This document shows, one piece after another, positions 1 through 11,292 of a DNA stretch of 64,000 nt. Origin of the DNA: Pseudevernia furfuracea (Eukaryota; Ascomycota; Lecanoromycetes; Lecanorales; Parmeliaceae); contig JAIUPT010000032.1 in the NCBI GenBank assembly GCA_022315425.1, forward strand, positions 1,228,501-1,292,500, read 5' to 3'. The notes under the pieces were generated by a model. That model saw only the letters and a list, made by a program, of their open reading frames with translations, ran no database searches and was not told where the DNA came from. Both the position numbers and the translations under genes were made by a program. How positions within the stretch are numbered: position 1 is the first letter of the stretch; every line of letters starts with the position of its first letter.

Positions 1-661
1 TTTAAATTGATTGCCAATCTCTAAATCTAAGGCCTCAAAGGTCAGATGCAACCCACGGTTTTATATGTCAGACCAGGGTCACAAGATCTATGACTCTTTT
101 CCACAATTATTAATCCCCAATTCCCACTCAGCAAGCCCGAAAGCCTCATGGCGTAGCGCCGTAGCTTGTTACATCGATACCCGACGAGCGGATCGCGATC
201 CTATTGGTGCATCCATGTTGGGGAAGGCCGCCTGAGAGGCTGAGAGGCTGAGACTGCCTACTTTTTGAATCAATATCCCGTTTTACCGCGCTAATGATGC
301 TAGCGCGCTCTAGCGTATTATTCCATTATTCCCATCTTTCATCCGGCGCAAAGAACTTGTGACTCAAACCTCCTTCACCATCCACACCTCATCAACCAAC
401 GCGTCGCAATAGCCTTGAAAACCACAGCGTTTGCTTCGTACTACTTCTGCGATTCTTTTCTTGCCATTCTTGACCATTTACCACAGAATTTGCTCCTTCC
501 ATTGCATCCGGCGCAAACCCAGCCTTACACGGTTGCACCGATTCTGAGGCAGCAGCCGCGCACACTCACTCAGACGACTCTGCGACATGCTCCTCCCCTC
601 ATCCCTCGATTGCGCACCTCGCAAACACCCTCGCACATCTTCCTACATACCAGCGACAACC
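1..661. other. left-edge non-coding region
   Basis: I see no convincing gene between the window edge and the first supported start codon. The region holds a small tandem array at about 231-256 (8-base unit TGAGAGGC, roughly three copies). From about 540 it holds the likely 5' leader of the Myb/SANT-like gene, where an in-frame upstream ATG at 587 leaves the exact start of that gene open. Confidence 0.5.
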
Positions 662-1414
662 ATGCTGTCACCACCTTCATCAGCTTGCCAGTCGCCTAGC
701 TCCAACATGTACAGCACATGTCGCGCACTGCAATCGCTCCTTGCCAGCAACCTTCCCACCCTCTCTCCGAGTCCCAAGATCATCCGCGCACCACCACACC
801 TCGGCAGCCCCATCGTCCTCACATCTGGGCCTCGCGCGCAATCAAAAAAGACAAAGTCGCACACAGTACAGAATGCCAAGATCATAAAACCGCAACCATG
901 CACACCACCGCGCAGCAATCTCAAACGTCGCCGCTCCTTCACCGACGACGACGACGACGACGACGGCCCTACACGCGACCAAGAAAACATCCAGCATTCC
1001 AGACCCTCTACACCAAAACGCCAACGCACCTGCCCACCCACTCTGCCTCTCGGCCTCGAGCGCGCGGACTTCGATGCGCTCAAACCCGCCTCCACCCCAC
1101 CGTACACGCCAGGACCAAAGCCTTCACCTGCGCCGCCTCAAGGCCAAGCCAAGGATGATGACGCGGAGTGGACCACCGGCGACGACAGCGCGCTCGTCGC
1201 GCTCATCCTGAACAAACTGCGCCTGCGCCAGAGCGACTGGGACGAGTGCGCCAGGAAGCTCGGAAAGGAAAAGGACAGTGTTGGCAAGAGGTGGGCGCGT
1301 CTGCTCGGGGATGGGGAAGTCGGGTTGCGCCGGGGTTCCGGGATGCGGAAGAGGGGGGATGTGCACACGATGGAGTTTGGGCCGCCGTTGTCTACGGTGG
1401 TGGATAGGGTGTAG
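662..1414 (+). CDS. Myb/SANT-like putative nuclear protein, single exon
   Basis: This intronless frame encodes about 250 residues. The first 160 residues are Ser/Pro-rich and basic, with a seven-Asp run (about residues 94-100) and patches such as KRRR and PKRQR that could be nuclear localisation signals. Residues about 167-225 form the only compact region. It has regularly spaced tryptophans (EWTTGDDSALVALI, SDWDECARKLGKEKDSVGKRW) in the pattern of a Myb/SANT helical repeat, so a chromatin or DNA-binding role is likely but not proven. I chose ATG 662 because it has A at -3; ATGs at 587 and 707 share the frame and are possible. The Asp run comes from a GAC repeat. The neighbour downstream (SEC12) is convergent. 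Confidence 0.7.
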   Translation: MLSPPSSACQSPSSNMYSTCRALQSLLASNLPTLSPSPKIIRAPPHLGSPIVLTSGPRAQSKKTKSHTVQNAKIIKPQPCTPPRSNLKRRRSFTDDDDDDDGPTRDQENIQHSRPSTPKRQRTCPPTLPLGLERADFDALKPASTPPYTPGPKPSPAPPQGQAKDDDAEWTTGDDSALVALILNKLRLRQSDWDECARKLGKEKDSVGKRWARLLGDGEVGLRRGSGMRKRGDVHTMEFGPPLSTVVDRV

Positions 1415-2035
1415 ATGGGGAAGAGGGGATTGCGGGCCCGTTGAGTTTATTTCGTCGGGAGTTGGAGGGGGGGGGGTTTGGTGTTGAGATGAGACGGGGA
1501 GGACGGACGGACGGATGGATGTTCAAATGCATGCGTCAATTGTCGTCACAGATTCGGAAAAGGCGAAGAGGAGGATATACCCGTCTCGTTTTTTCGAGAC
1601 ACGAGATCGGTCGTTTCGCATTATAGACCCGTTTTATTAGGGACTCGGGCATAGTACATACGGTAGACGGACAAGAGAAATGCTACTCATCATTTTTACC
1701 TTCGACTTCGCATTCCGTGTGTTTTGCCTGTGCAGTGTACTGTACTCTAGACTGATGAGGTAGATGATATGTGCAGGGTTCTGGAATGCGGTAGAGCTAG
1801 GTTCTTGAAATCTCCATACGATCTTGAACATTATCTCCGTTGCCGGTGTCTCTATCTTGCCCCAGTCTGCAGTTCTCGGATTAAGCTACCAAGACAAGGA
1901 ATCGATCGGCGAATCAAATCTCCGCAAAGTCTGCGTGCGATGGGAGTTTAGTTGAGCAGAGAGGAGCGGCGGGGATAATCAAAAATTGTCGGTGGGATTC
2001 AGCTACGAAAGCTAGGTCTCTGGGGACTGCCATTA
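1415..2035. other. convergent intergenic region
   Basis: This gap lies between two convergent genes and should hold both 3' untranslated regions. It has G-runs at about 1460-1480 and no frame with coding character. I see no further feature in it. Confidence 0.5.
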
Positions 2036-4095
2036 TCATGCGTTGGCGATCCCACCCACAGCGTTCGCCAGCCCAGAAAAGAGAACGCCCTTCAGTACAG
2101 CTTCTCCCTCGGCGACAGTCCATTCCCCAGCATCGACCAATCTCTTCTTCCAAGTCTCCTTCTCATGCTCCTTCAGCTCCTCCCACCTCCTCGCCTTATG
2201 CTCACTCTCAATCACCTCATTCGGACTCCTTAGCTCAGCCGACAAAGCAGTCTCTCCTCCTTCCGCGGGTGAATGCTTGACAATGATATCTGTCCCCTCA
2301 TTCCCACTGTCCGACGTGTCGCTGCCCATGTCTCTTCTCTTGAGAAGGTCTCGTAGACCGAGCTTCTTCTGCGCTTTGACCGTTGCGCTATGAACCACCT
2401 CTAACGGTGTCTGAACAGCCTCTGAAGCTGCACTCAGCGACGTCTTTACAGCCTCGGAAGTGATCTTAGCGTGCGAGCTCGCAGCGCTCAGATAACCATC
2501 TTCAAACATGTACGGTCTGGCGATCCAGTCGTGAATCGGCTTGCTCAGCCATCCCTTCGCGCCCAAGTATTCCGGAGTTCCACCTCTTATCTCCGTGAAC
2601 GCTTGCAGGAAGAATGCGCCAATTGCGATGGCGAGGAGGGCGACGAGCGTTGAGATTGTATTCTGGGTGACACTACCGCGAACAGGAGCCTTGAGAAGAT
2701 AGTGCGCCGGCTGGTCTTTTGGCGGGGGACTTGGGTGAGGCGTCAAGGGTAGGGTGTGGACGACACACGTGTTTGCGATGGATGTAGAGGCCAGCTTGAT
2801 ATATTGAGGTGGTGTAGTATTCCAAGGCGTTCCTGGTAGGTTGAACGTGGAGAAAGCGAGCGAGGTGATAGAGGTTGGGTGGACGGAGGGTAGAGAACTG
2901 TGAGGGCGAAATTTTACTTTGCCGTAGGGAGAGGACGTGAAACGGTCGACGGTCAAAACAGTAATGGAGGAGTCGGCGCCAGCAACGGCGATGGCGTGTT
3001 GATCTATTTGTGAGTAGGAAGCAGTGGGAAGGAGAGCAACGGACATGGCTGTGGCAGATTTGATCTTTTTGGAGAGGCTTTTGCGGAGGGTGATCACACC
3101 GGATATTTCGAGCAGGAGCAGCTCCGCTCCTTTGCCGTTGATTTTGTTCTGGAGAAGAAGTAGGAGGGTAGGAGTGAGGAACCGTAGACAGCGGAACTTG
3201 GGGCGAGCTTTGTTGGAGGCAAAAGCGTCTGGATGAGGAGTACCATGTACATTCTGAATGCTTTGCTCAGCACCGTTGTCTGTCTTATTGTAGTCTATGT
3301 CTGTAACATAGACCTCGTAGTCTGTGCAGTAAGCGACTCGGAATTTGCCCTCCTGCTGGCCGTCGTCTCCTTCAAGGCCAATGATGTCCACATCTGCAGC
3401 TTCTTGCTTCTCCTCAAGCTTGATCCGGCCCCTGATGTCATTAGGTCCTGGTCTGCTTGTGTCCGCAGCGAAGAACACAATTTCCCCCATTGGCGCCAGC
3501 CCCGTAGCCACTGCTCCTAATCTAGGTCCATTGTTCTTCTTCTTTTTCGATAGCCTCAGCACCCTTTGGAACGTCTCCTTCGTCTTTGCAGTACTTGGTG
3601 TAAACAACGAGGCCTTGCCCAATGCCTTGGTCTCCCCTCTGTATTCTGTAGCATTCTCTTTCTCCGAGTCTTCTCCATCTCCGCGTATTTTTCGCCGAGG
3701 AGGATATTCTAGCAGAAAAGATCTCAGGTGCTCGTTTCTACCTCTCTGCTGCTCGGCAGTCGAAGAATTGATCCCCGCAAAAGCTGTCGCCCATTGCTCC
3801 GTAGATTGCGCGTAGGCCAAGGAAGTGACCGAGTCTTCATCGCGTGAAAGGTCGATGTCGACGATCTCTGACAATTCGGATCTTTTAGAGGTATTGAGCA
3901 GCGTCTGTCGAGAACACGGTAAGCGCATTCATTGTACACCAATAGCTTACTTACTATTTTGTTTCCCACTCCGCTCCGCCCTTCTCCTCCACCTCCGCCA
4001 ACGAGCAAGAAACCGCTGTTTTGCGGGTGGAAGTCGGCCGCATAGAGAGGGTAGGTTAAGGTGATCTTGGCGCAGGATATCGGAGGGGGAGCCAT
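2036..4095 (-). CDS. SEC12: SEC12-like guanine nucleotide exchange factor for SAR1 (ER membrane)
   Basis: Two exons are supported: 4095..3955 (47 codons) and 3904..2036, joined by a 50-base intron (GTAAGT...GACAG). The product has about 669 residues. The N-terminus reads LYAADFHPQNSGFLLVGGGG followed by a Gly-rich loop and VGNKI. This is the form of the first beta-propeller blade and K-loop of Sec12. The cytosolic part is WD40-like, and one hydrophobic helix at about residues 460-482 (VALLAIAIGAFFLQAF) would anchor it in the ER, with a C-terminal lumenal tail. Sec12 proteins load GTP on SAR1 to start COPII coat assembly. The lumenal tail carries several SEAV/SAAS-type near-repeats. The family call rests on the N-terminal motif, topology and length. 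Confidence 0.82.
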
Positions 4096-4583
4096 CAGAT
4101 GGATTATAGAGACAAGAGGGTTAAGTTCAAGGACTAGTAATATGTATCTTGTGAAGATAGCGAAGTATACTCTATAGATGTTAAATCTGCAAGATTGGGG
4201 AAGGTCGTCTTTTGTTTGGTTCCTGATGCGGAAGCCAGATCACCAAGCCGAGAGTTGCAGATCTGGGGCCAACTTCTACACCATCATCTGGTGATCTAAA
4301 GCAAATATTGAACATTACATGATCATGATCTACGCTCACAGTCTTCCTTCACACGGTCAACATCGAGGTCAGGTACTCAACATTGTTTTTTCCCGAATTA
4401 TGTATATTTCCTTGACCCATGAAGACTACTCTACCGGGCGGCCAAGACAATGATACATAAGTGCAATGATGACGAGTCATAACATAACATGTCCGACCAA
4501 GTCTTGATATAGCCATATTATACATATTATACAGTCGTAAATCATCACCCATCAGCAAGGCTGTTTCGAGCGTTATATCATCA
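4096..4583. promoter_or_regulatory. upstream region of SEC12 / 3' region of the methyltransferase gene
   Basis: The gap separates two genes read in the same (minus) direction. It should therefore carry the SEC12 promoter and the terminator of the methyltransferase gene. It is AT-rich around 4490-4540 (several TATTATACAT-like steps), but no element can be assigned with confidence. Confidence 0.4.
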
Positions 4584-5641
4584 TCATATCAGTTTCCTCG
4601 CTATCACAAAGTGGACAGGGATGAGAGCGCGCGCATCCGGTCTCATTACCTCCTCTTGTACCTTTTCACAAAGCTCTCTTACACCGCCCTCTTTCCACCC
4701 CAGATGCCTCGTCAATAGTCGTAGACTCACAGCCTCTAAGCTCTCTAACGCCGCTATCATTGCCATTTTCCCAGTCCTTTTTTTCTGCGGATTCGGATCG
4801 TATGTACCTAGTGGTACTTCGAGTACCCTAATTTTCATGACCCTGAGCCCAGCATTGTCAAGAATAGGCTTCTTTAAATGATCCAAATCGAGTGGCCTCC
4901 CAGACTTGTCAGCGGCTGATCGAACAGCACCATTGAAGATGCTGGTATTCGAGTCGGGGATCTCCGTAAAATGTATCAACCCACAATCGGTAATTTCAAA
5001 CGAGCCGCCTGGCTTAAGAAACTTTGACACCTCAGCATAAATTGCGCTCCAATTCGAAAAAGCCCCAGATAAATCGCGCATGTGTATGAAGTCGAAAGGC
5101 TCATTGTGAGCCCATTCGTTTTGAGCGTCGTCAAGCTCGAAGAAGACATTAGGAGGGGCGCTAGGAGGTAGGAAGGCATTCGTGATGTCTGTGGCAATGA
5201 TCTCGGCCTCTGGGAAGCGTTCCGCGACGGCCATTGCCCAATCTCCGGTTCCGGTACCGATATCGAGGATCCGTTTTGCAGACCGTGGGATGAGGCCTAA
5301 GGTCAATTGGTTATTGAGTGCGAGCAAGTAGACTTGATCGGCGATGGCAAGGCGAGTCTGTTCGGTCTCATCATTGGGCATGTAATAGGTCTCACTGCAA
5401 TAGCGTCTTCCATTCTCAAAGTGCTCTTCGACAAGACTGCCGATGATGGATCTAGTGGAATTCCTGAAGGGATTAGCACATGTGAAACAACGCGAGAATA
5501 TTTGGAGGAACCAACTCACTTGGACTCCTCAGACCCTGAATGATGTTCCGGCTCAGATGAAATTCTGGGAATGCCTTCGTTTGTGGACCCGTCGTCGTTC
5601 GACGCTGATTCTTGGTCATCTATCTCTATAGGTTGATCCAT
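4584..5641 (-). CDS. LaeA-like SAM-dependent methyltransferase
   Basis: Exons 5641..5520 and 5463..4584 join across a 56-base intron (GTGAGT...CTTCAG) to give 333 residues. After an acidic, Ser-rich N-terminus of about 45 residues comes a class I methyltransferase fold. Motif I is ILDIGTGTGDWA (about 106-117), followed by AEIIATDIT, FDFIHMRDL and FLKPGGSFEITDCG. The order HFENGRRY, then a loop, motif I and the IHMRDL segment is typical of the LaeA/UMTA branch. Members of that branch act as regulators of secondary metabolism or as pathway methyltransferases. No polyketide synthase, peptide synthetase or terpene gene lies nearby, so this copy is not visibly part of a cluster. The start ATG 5641 opens the acidic tail and an upstream TTG-initiated extension is less likely. 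Confidence 0.8.
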
Positions 5642-6652
5642 AAGTAGTGGAGTTGACCCCAATGCGGTGCCGGAACTTTTCGGGGCTAGGAAAAGCAAAG
5701 AGACAGAGGTATTGCAGATAATGGTAGAGACTGTGGGCTGCACAGAGGAGTATTTGTAGTACGAAAACGGATTATGAAGACTTTGGGTCAAATAATGGCA
5801 TCCAAATCAATAGACAATAAACGAATAAGCGAGTGTGTGATCCGTAAAGGATTGATGCAGATGCAAAAACGAAACACAATTGAAAGGAGCAAATCACCAC
5901 CGAGAGAAGAAGACGAGACACGAGAGTGGATGTTCAGAGACAAAGGCTGACCAATGAAGAACAAGAGCATTTCTCTTTCAAAAGATCTAACAAAATCTCA
6001 GCGGGTAGGTGATGTCAGACAATTTTTTTCGAGGCGATTCTGGATCTACGACTAGCTACTGCATGTACGCTGGTGGCATAGCCTGCAGTAGCTCTAGGAA
6101 CGGCCAAACGAAAGCCTGGCCTACCTAATCCCTCGCCTTGGCTTGTCCACCAACTTCACGGTTTGAAGCTTGATCGTAAGGCATACTTCGAAATTCATTC
6201 TATGACGGCGTTTCTCTACAATAAACCAGAGACAATGAGGGGGTGGTAAAACATTGAAAATCTCCAGAACTCAGCAAAACATGTAATCGGATGGAGTAGA
6301 TTCTATTTTCCGGGCACGTTGACTAAGCGCGCTCGTCGCTTAGGCCAGATTGGACAGTTGAACTAGAGTCTCGGGTCAGGAACAACGGTTTCATCCATCT
6401 CTTGAAACATATAGAACGTGCTTTTGAGGCGACGGTAGCCAGTGGCTTTCTCCGGAGCAGGTGCCACTTCTCCATCCCGTGCTCTTGCGGACGACCCTTC
6501 GTGGCTAGCCGCCCAAATCTAAACATGGGATGGACGACGGCAACAACTCTCAAGGAAGATGAATCGTTGAAAGCGCGTGAAGAGGCTTTGTTTATCCAGG
6601 GGTATACAATAACTACTCTCCTTGAGTCAGTTCATCTATAGCAGCAGCTGAA
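5642..6652. promoter_or_regulatory. upstream region of the methyltransferase gene
   Basis: One kilobase separates two minus-strand genes. Short open stretches at 6323-6641 exist on both strands, but they lack start context and protein-like composition, and I do not call them genes. The part next to 5642 should hold the methyltransferase promoter. No recognisable binding site stands out. Confidence 0.4.
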
Positions 6653-8808
6653 TCAGTCGGTCTCTTGCTGTGTGAACTCTGGCAACTCCTTCTGCACATC
6701 CGCCCACGTCTTCTGGCCCTCCACAAGGCTTCGGATTGCTGCACATATCGTGTCCTCATCCGATCGAACTTGTTTCGTACTATCACGATCTCGAAGTGTA
6801 AACGTATTGTCCTTGACTGACTGGAAGTCTACTGTGATACCAAGAGGTGTACCAAGCTCGTCGTTTCTCGAATAGCGTTTGCCGATACTTGCTGAAGAGT
6901 CGTCGACACGGTTGGAAATGCCGAGTCGACGCAACTTCTGACCGAGGTGGCTCACCAGAGGTTTAAAATCTTGGTGACCGGACAATGGGACCAAAAGAAC
7001 CTTCGTGGGCGCAATCGGTGGTGGGAATGAGAGCACCTATAAGAAGCATTAGGTTGTTAGTCCGTATTAATGGGAACACAACATACGCCTCTCTCTTCGT
7101 TGCCTTCTCTGGACCAATAAACGTGCTCCAGCAAACTGTAGAGTATCCTGCCAATACCAAACGCCGGCTCGATGACATTAGGCGTATACTCGCGAGTGTG
7201 CTCTACCCTGGTACGCTTCTCGATCTTGACTAAATCTTTTTCGATTTCGACTTTACCGTCACCAACGCCAGGGACATCGACTTCGATTTTGCCACTCTTT
7301 GCGAGATCGATTGACAACTTCTCGCGCATGTCTTGGGTCAATGCGTCAACTGCAGCTTCGACAGTCTTGCCATCCTTCTTGAACTTGGGTCCAAATTTCT
7401 TCTTGTCCAAGTCTACCTGCCATTCCTCAATGTGTAGTGGCTCACTTCGTGTCTCTCTGACACACAAAGGTGCACCAGTCTTTTTCGAGTGAACCGTAAG
7501 ATCGTAGGCACTTCGATCAGCGCAGCCCACACACTCAATCCAGCCGTAGCTTGTCAGTATCTCCGCATCCCAACAGTCAGCGGCATAATGTGCCATTTCG
7601 TTAGCCATGTGCTGCCTGAAACGCATCTTCTTTGGGTCTACACCGATTCGCACCAGAAACGAGTATATTCTCACAATGAAATAGCCCAGGGTCTCGCTAT
7701 CTACCGTACCTGAAGCAACAGCCTCGCCCATCGTCATGTGGGTAATCTCTGTGCGGCCTGATAATTGCACCTTGCGGTCCAAGAGACCAACGGTGTATTT
7801 TTCGACCTCATGGAACCGCGGGTGTTTTTTGCCACCTTCCGGATCCACATAATGTTCTATTTCTGCCATCAAGAATTCTCGGACTCGGAGTAGACCGGCT
7901 CTTGGTGAAATTTCATTACGGAAGGACTTGCCAATGCAGGCAGAAGCGAAAGGCATAGATTGCTGGTTAAACTCGAGCAGCTTCTGGAAAGTGAGAAATT
8001 GACCCTGAGCAGTCTCTGGTCTTAAGTAGCCGGCAAGGTTGCTGCTGGGACCGATTGAGGTTTGGAACATTAGGTTGAAGGCGACTGGAGGTAGCACGTT
8101 ACCACCTGTTGTAGGATTCTTGATTTGGTATTGCGTGATAAGAAGTCCAAGCTCATCACCACTGTAGTTGTCTATCTTGGCTAGTACTTCCTCATACTCC
8201 TGGACCACAGCATCGTCTAGCTTTATAGCCTTGGTATCCTTGGTCTTTCTCTTCTTCTTAGCTTCCTTCTCTTCATCGACTTCGACTTTCTGGCCGCGAG
8301 CTTCCTTATCACCCTTCAATCTTGACTCAAGTACCTCCTCGACTAAATGATCTGCTCGAAATATTTCACCAGTCTTGGGGTCCTTGCACATCCAGTCCGC
8401 AAATTTGTCCACATGGCCACTCGTTTTCAGCACCTCATGGGGTGTTAGCATTGTGCAATCGACTTCCAGCATATCCTCTTCCAGTACGAAATGTTTTCGC
8501 CATGTGTCAATAATATTTGCTTGCAATGAACAGCCTGGCGGGCCATAGTCGTAGAGACCGGAAATACCACCATAGACCTCGAACGCTGGGGTGTAGAAAA
8601 GTCGGCGTCGAAGCAAGGAATCCAGTTGCGGACGATCCAATGGCTGGCCAGTCTTCGTAGTAGTAGTGGCCATGACAGGCTCAATTCTCCGCGCCTGGTA
8701 CCTTAGATTGGCAGTGGTCGCGGAGAATGTTCTAGAGGTGGACGAATTGAATTGGGGCCAGACCTTGCATGCACTGAGATGGCGTGAAAGACCACAGAGC
8801 GAGCACAT
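6653..8808 (-). CDS. GRS1: glycyl-tRNA synthetase, probably cytosolic and mitochondrial
   Basis: Exons 8808..7087 and 7036..6653 join across a 50-base intron (GTATGT...TATAG) to give about 701 residues, close to yeast Grs1. The enzyme charges tRNA-Gly. Class II hallmarks are present: motif 2 in FRNEISPRAGLLRVREF (about residue 295) and motif 3 in EPAFGIGRILYSLLEHVY (about 547). The anticodon-binding domain lies mainly in exon 2 (VLLVPLSGHQDFKPLV). Residues 1-45 are basic, Ser/Thr-rich and low in acid, like a mitochondrial presequence. A second ATG at 8673 (MATTTTKTG) begins at the conserved core. The first ATG has a poor context and the second has G at -3 and +4, which fits leaky scanning to make both forms. 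An insert near residues 165-190 is rich in Lys and Glu. Confidence 0.93.
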
Positions 8809-9415
8809 ATGCTTTTCAATGTTTTTAAGGCGAGCTTTGAACAGTCATGACTCATAAGAGTTCATCATGAGTCAAGCTGATGCCGTGTGTACTGCTGCGG
8901 GTCTAAAATAAATTACCGTACTTACTCGTATCTAGGTATCTAACACGGCAAGCTTTTTGTTACCGTATGAATAGCTCCTCCCTGCCTCTCAACGATCGCC
9001 AGGCTATTACACAAACATATGTGCGCATACTTACATTACTAATTGGGTGATGACATGTCTTGCTTTTACTGCAAGTACGAGCATCAACCTGACATTTGTT
9101 TTCTTGAAGTGCTTCATCAAGAACGTTGGGGAAACGAACGACCTTCTCTTTCGGCCGTGAATGTCGATACCTTATATCAGGGTCTGTAACGTTGGGACTA
9201 CCAATTTTTTGGCAGCCTGCCTGTCTTCATCTTCGATTGATCGTGGAACATCGTGCAATATATGTATACAACTTCCAACCCTCTTTTGGGACTGGGAGCC
9301 TGTAAAAGAACAAGTACAAGGCGCACCACCTAACAAAGATGCTGACAGGAAAGCAAGCTTATGTAACAGATGCACAGACATCCGCTACCCCACTCCGTCC
9401 ATCGGTGTTTTCACT
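8809..9415. promoter_or_regulatory. upstream region of GRS1
   Basis: This gap lies between the GRS1 start and the stop of the next minus-strand gene. It should hold the GRS1 promoter. Short frames in the right half lack support and overlap the tail of the neighbouring gene. I see no repeat or clear binding motif. Confidence 0.4.
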
Positions 9416-10030
9416 CTACTGCTTGTCCTCGTCCTCGTCCTCCTCCTCATGTCCAGCGGTCATCCCAGAACTGTGCGCCAACATCGCCAAGGCCAGGGTT
9501 CCAACATGGACCAAGCTCTGAATGTGGTCGTGGTTCATACCGGCCTCTAGAAAGAACATATATTAGTGACACCATCTTCCCAAAACTACACTAGAGACAG
9601 ACTTACTTGCGATATTGGCGAATTGCTGCATTGTCGCGTGGTGATGTGGGTCCTGGGCGAACCTTGAGTGTGCATGCTGAGGGCCCACAGTCGCCCTCTT
9701 TTTTCCGCCAGCTGCTCCGTCAGGCTTCTTGGCGACTTGGCCAGCGCTGCCATTTGGCTGAGCTTGAGCTTGGCCAGGCCTTTGAGGCTGCACTGGTTGC
9801 TTTCTCGATTGCTGTGGGCTCGGGGTGTTTGGGTCTAAGTCTTGCTCTTCGGGATCATCATACCCTTCACCTTGACCATCTTGACTGGCTGCGTCCGGTG
9901 TGTTCTGAGCGCTACCGGCTCCTGGTCTCTGTTGTTGTTGTTGTTGTTGCTGCTGCTGTTGTCCGCCGCCGTACGGGCTCTGACCGTAGCTTCCTGCCCC
10001 TTGGCCCCGTTGATTGAACTGGTTACTCAT
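9416..10030 (-). CDS. poly-Gln protein with a compact C-terminal segment, function unknown
   Basis: Two exons, 10030..9607 and 9546..9416, join across a 60-base intron (GTAAGT...TTCTAG) to give 184 residues. The N-terminal half is Gln/Gly/Pro-rich, with an 11-Gln tract encoded by a CAA/CAG run near 9940-9965. The second half is basic (GGKKRATVGPQHAHSRFAQD). It then forms a short helical stretch spanning the splice site (QFANIAKAGMNHDHIQSLV) with LALAMLAHSSG, and ends in an acidic tail (EEEDEDEDK). The composition of the last 60 residues suggests a conserved interaction helix behind a disordered arm. I do not recognise the family. Without exon 2 the frame runs into unrelated residues, so the intron call is well supported. 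Confidence 0.72.
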
Positions 10031-10929
10031 ACTGCGCGGGTGAATGTTTGGGAGACTTTGAGGGTTTTGAGCGTGAGTGTTATGTGGAGAGTCGGCTTAT
10101 TTGGATGCTGAAAGAAGTGTGTGTAGGGTTTGGGGCTTTCTGGGGAACTTATATCCAGTCTTCCTGGCCCCTTTTCTGACTCTCGGAGGCTTTGATGAAG
10201 CATTTTTACCGTGGCGCACCAACGTAGCTAGCTACTCATAAGCTGATATTGACGGACTCGTGCGAAGTCAGCAAATACTCAAAGTTTTGCAAGGCTTATA
10301 CTCGCTTAATCGGTTGTAAGCGTGAGTCAGCATTCGCTTGTTCACAACGCGATGCACCAAAGATGCCACCAATGCCAAAAAAAAGTTTCTTTCTCCCAAC
10401 TGCTTGTCTGACTCATCGTATCCCTAGGCTCTTTCTGTTGTTGTCTTATGCTATTTATCGTCTTAGTGGCATCAATCAAGCGCATGTAAGATTTTGGCTT
10501 TTAGCGAGCCATATCTAATGCTTCAGTTTTCGACGGCTTGACAGACACTTTTCAACTGTACCATGGTTGCGAGCCGGCCCAGGACCCAACTTTTCAGCTC
10601 CGGGCATCTACTGCTTTTTGGCTGATGTGAGCGAGGCTGCGTATCATTAGAGATCCTGTAAGCTCGCCTGGTGTGGAGCCATGAAGTCGGCCAGAATCTG
10701 GTCCTGTGGCGTTTCCTCTCCTTCATGTTGATCTCACCCCTCGACTTCAATATAAAGCGACTGGGATGTTCTACTGTCCTGGGGTCGGCCAGTCTCTTTC
10801 TATAAGCTCCAGTGTTCTCCCTTGTCACGCCATCCAAGTCTTCTGATAAAAAGCAATTAAGTCTACTCTACATTCATCTCCTACCTATACTCAGTCACCA
10901 TCCAACTTCAACTTCCACTTCCTCCAACA
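10031..10929. promoter_or_regulatory. divergent promoter region
   Basis: Genes are read outward from both ends, so this interval should carry two promoters. A TATAAA sequence at 10751-10756 lies about 180 bases before the ATG at 10930 and could position its transcript. The stretch 10820-10929 is pyrimidine-rich (CATCTCCTACC, CACTTCCTCC), as is common in fungal leaders. No gene is visible inside. Confidence 0.45.
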
Positions 10930-11292
10930 ATGTCCAGCCTCATCTCTGGCGCTGTCAGCGGCCTGATCAGCGGCGTCAGCGGCCTTGTCAGCGGCAAGGC
11001 CAACGACCAAAACTTCCGCAACGGCTGGACGCAACAACAGATCGGAACAGTGACAGCCGCGAACCCAAAGAAGAATGTCATTATCGTCTTCCCTCCTCAT
11101 GACCAGAATCTCCAAGGTTCCAAATACCAGCAGCTCGTATGCAAAACACCCACGCAAACTCTTAGCTACGACTGCTACATCTTCGACTCCGGTGACTTTA
11201 CGCTGAAGGGGGACGGAGGCTATCTGAATTGGGCGTTTGCGGGAAACTTCACGAGGAATGGGAATAAGCTTACTTTCAAGCAGTGTACATGA
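10930..11292 (+). CDS. small protein with SG-repeat N-terminus and GDGGY motif, function unknown
   Basis: The single exon encodes 120 residues. Residues 1-22 are a Ser/Gly/hydrophobic array (ISGAVSGLISGVSGLVSGK) with a three- to four-residue period, which could form an amphipathic or membrane-associating helix rather than a classical signal peptide. The rest looks like a small beta-rich domain: KNVIIVFPPHD, DCYIFDSGDFTLKGDGGYLN and WAFAGNFTRNGNKLTF. Three Cys occur at VCKT, YDCY and the C-terminal KQCT. The GDGGY-x-NWAF stretch is the best handle for a homology search. The leader has a TATAAA about 180 bases upstream, suggesting a strongly expressed transcript. I cannot assign a function. Confidence 0.65.
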   Translation: MSSLISGAVSGLISGVSGLVSGKANDQNFRNGWTQQQIGTVTAANPKKNVIIVFPPHDQNLQGSKYQQLVCKTPTQTLSYDCYIFDSGDFTLKGDGGYLNWAFAGNFTRNGNKLTFKQCT

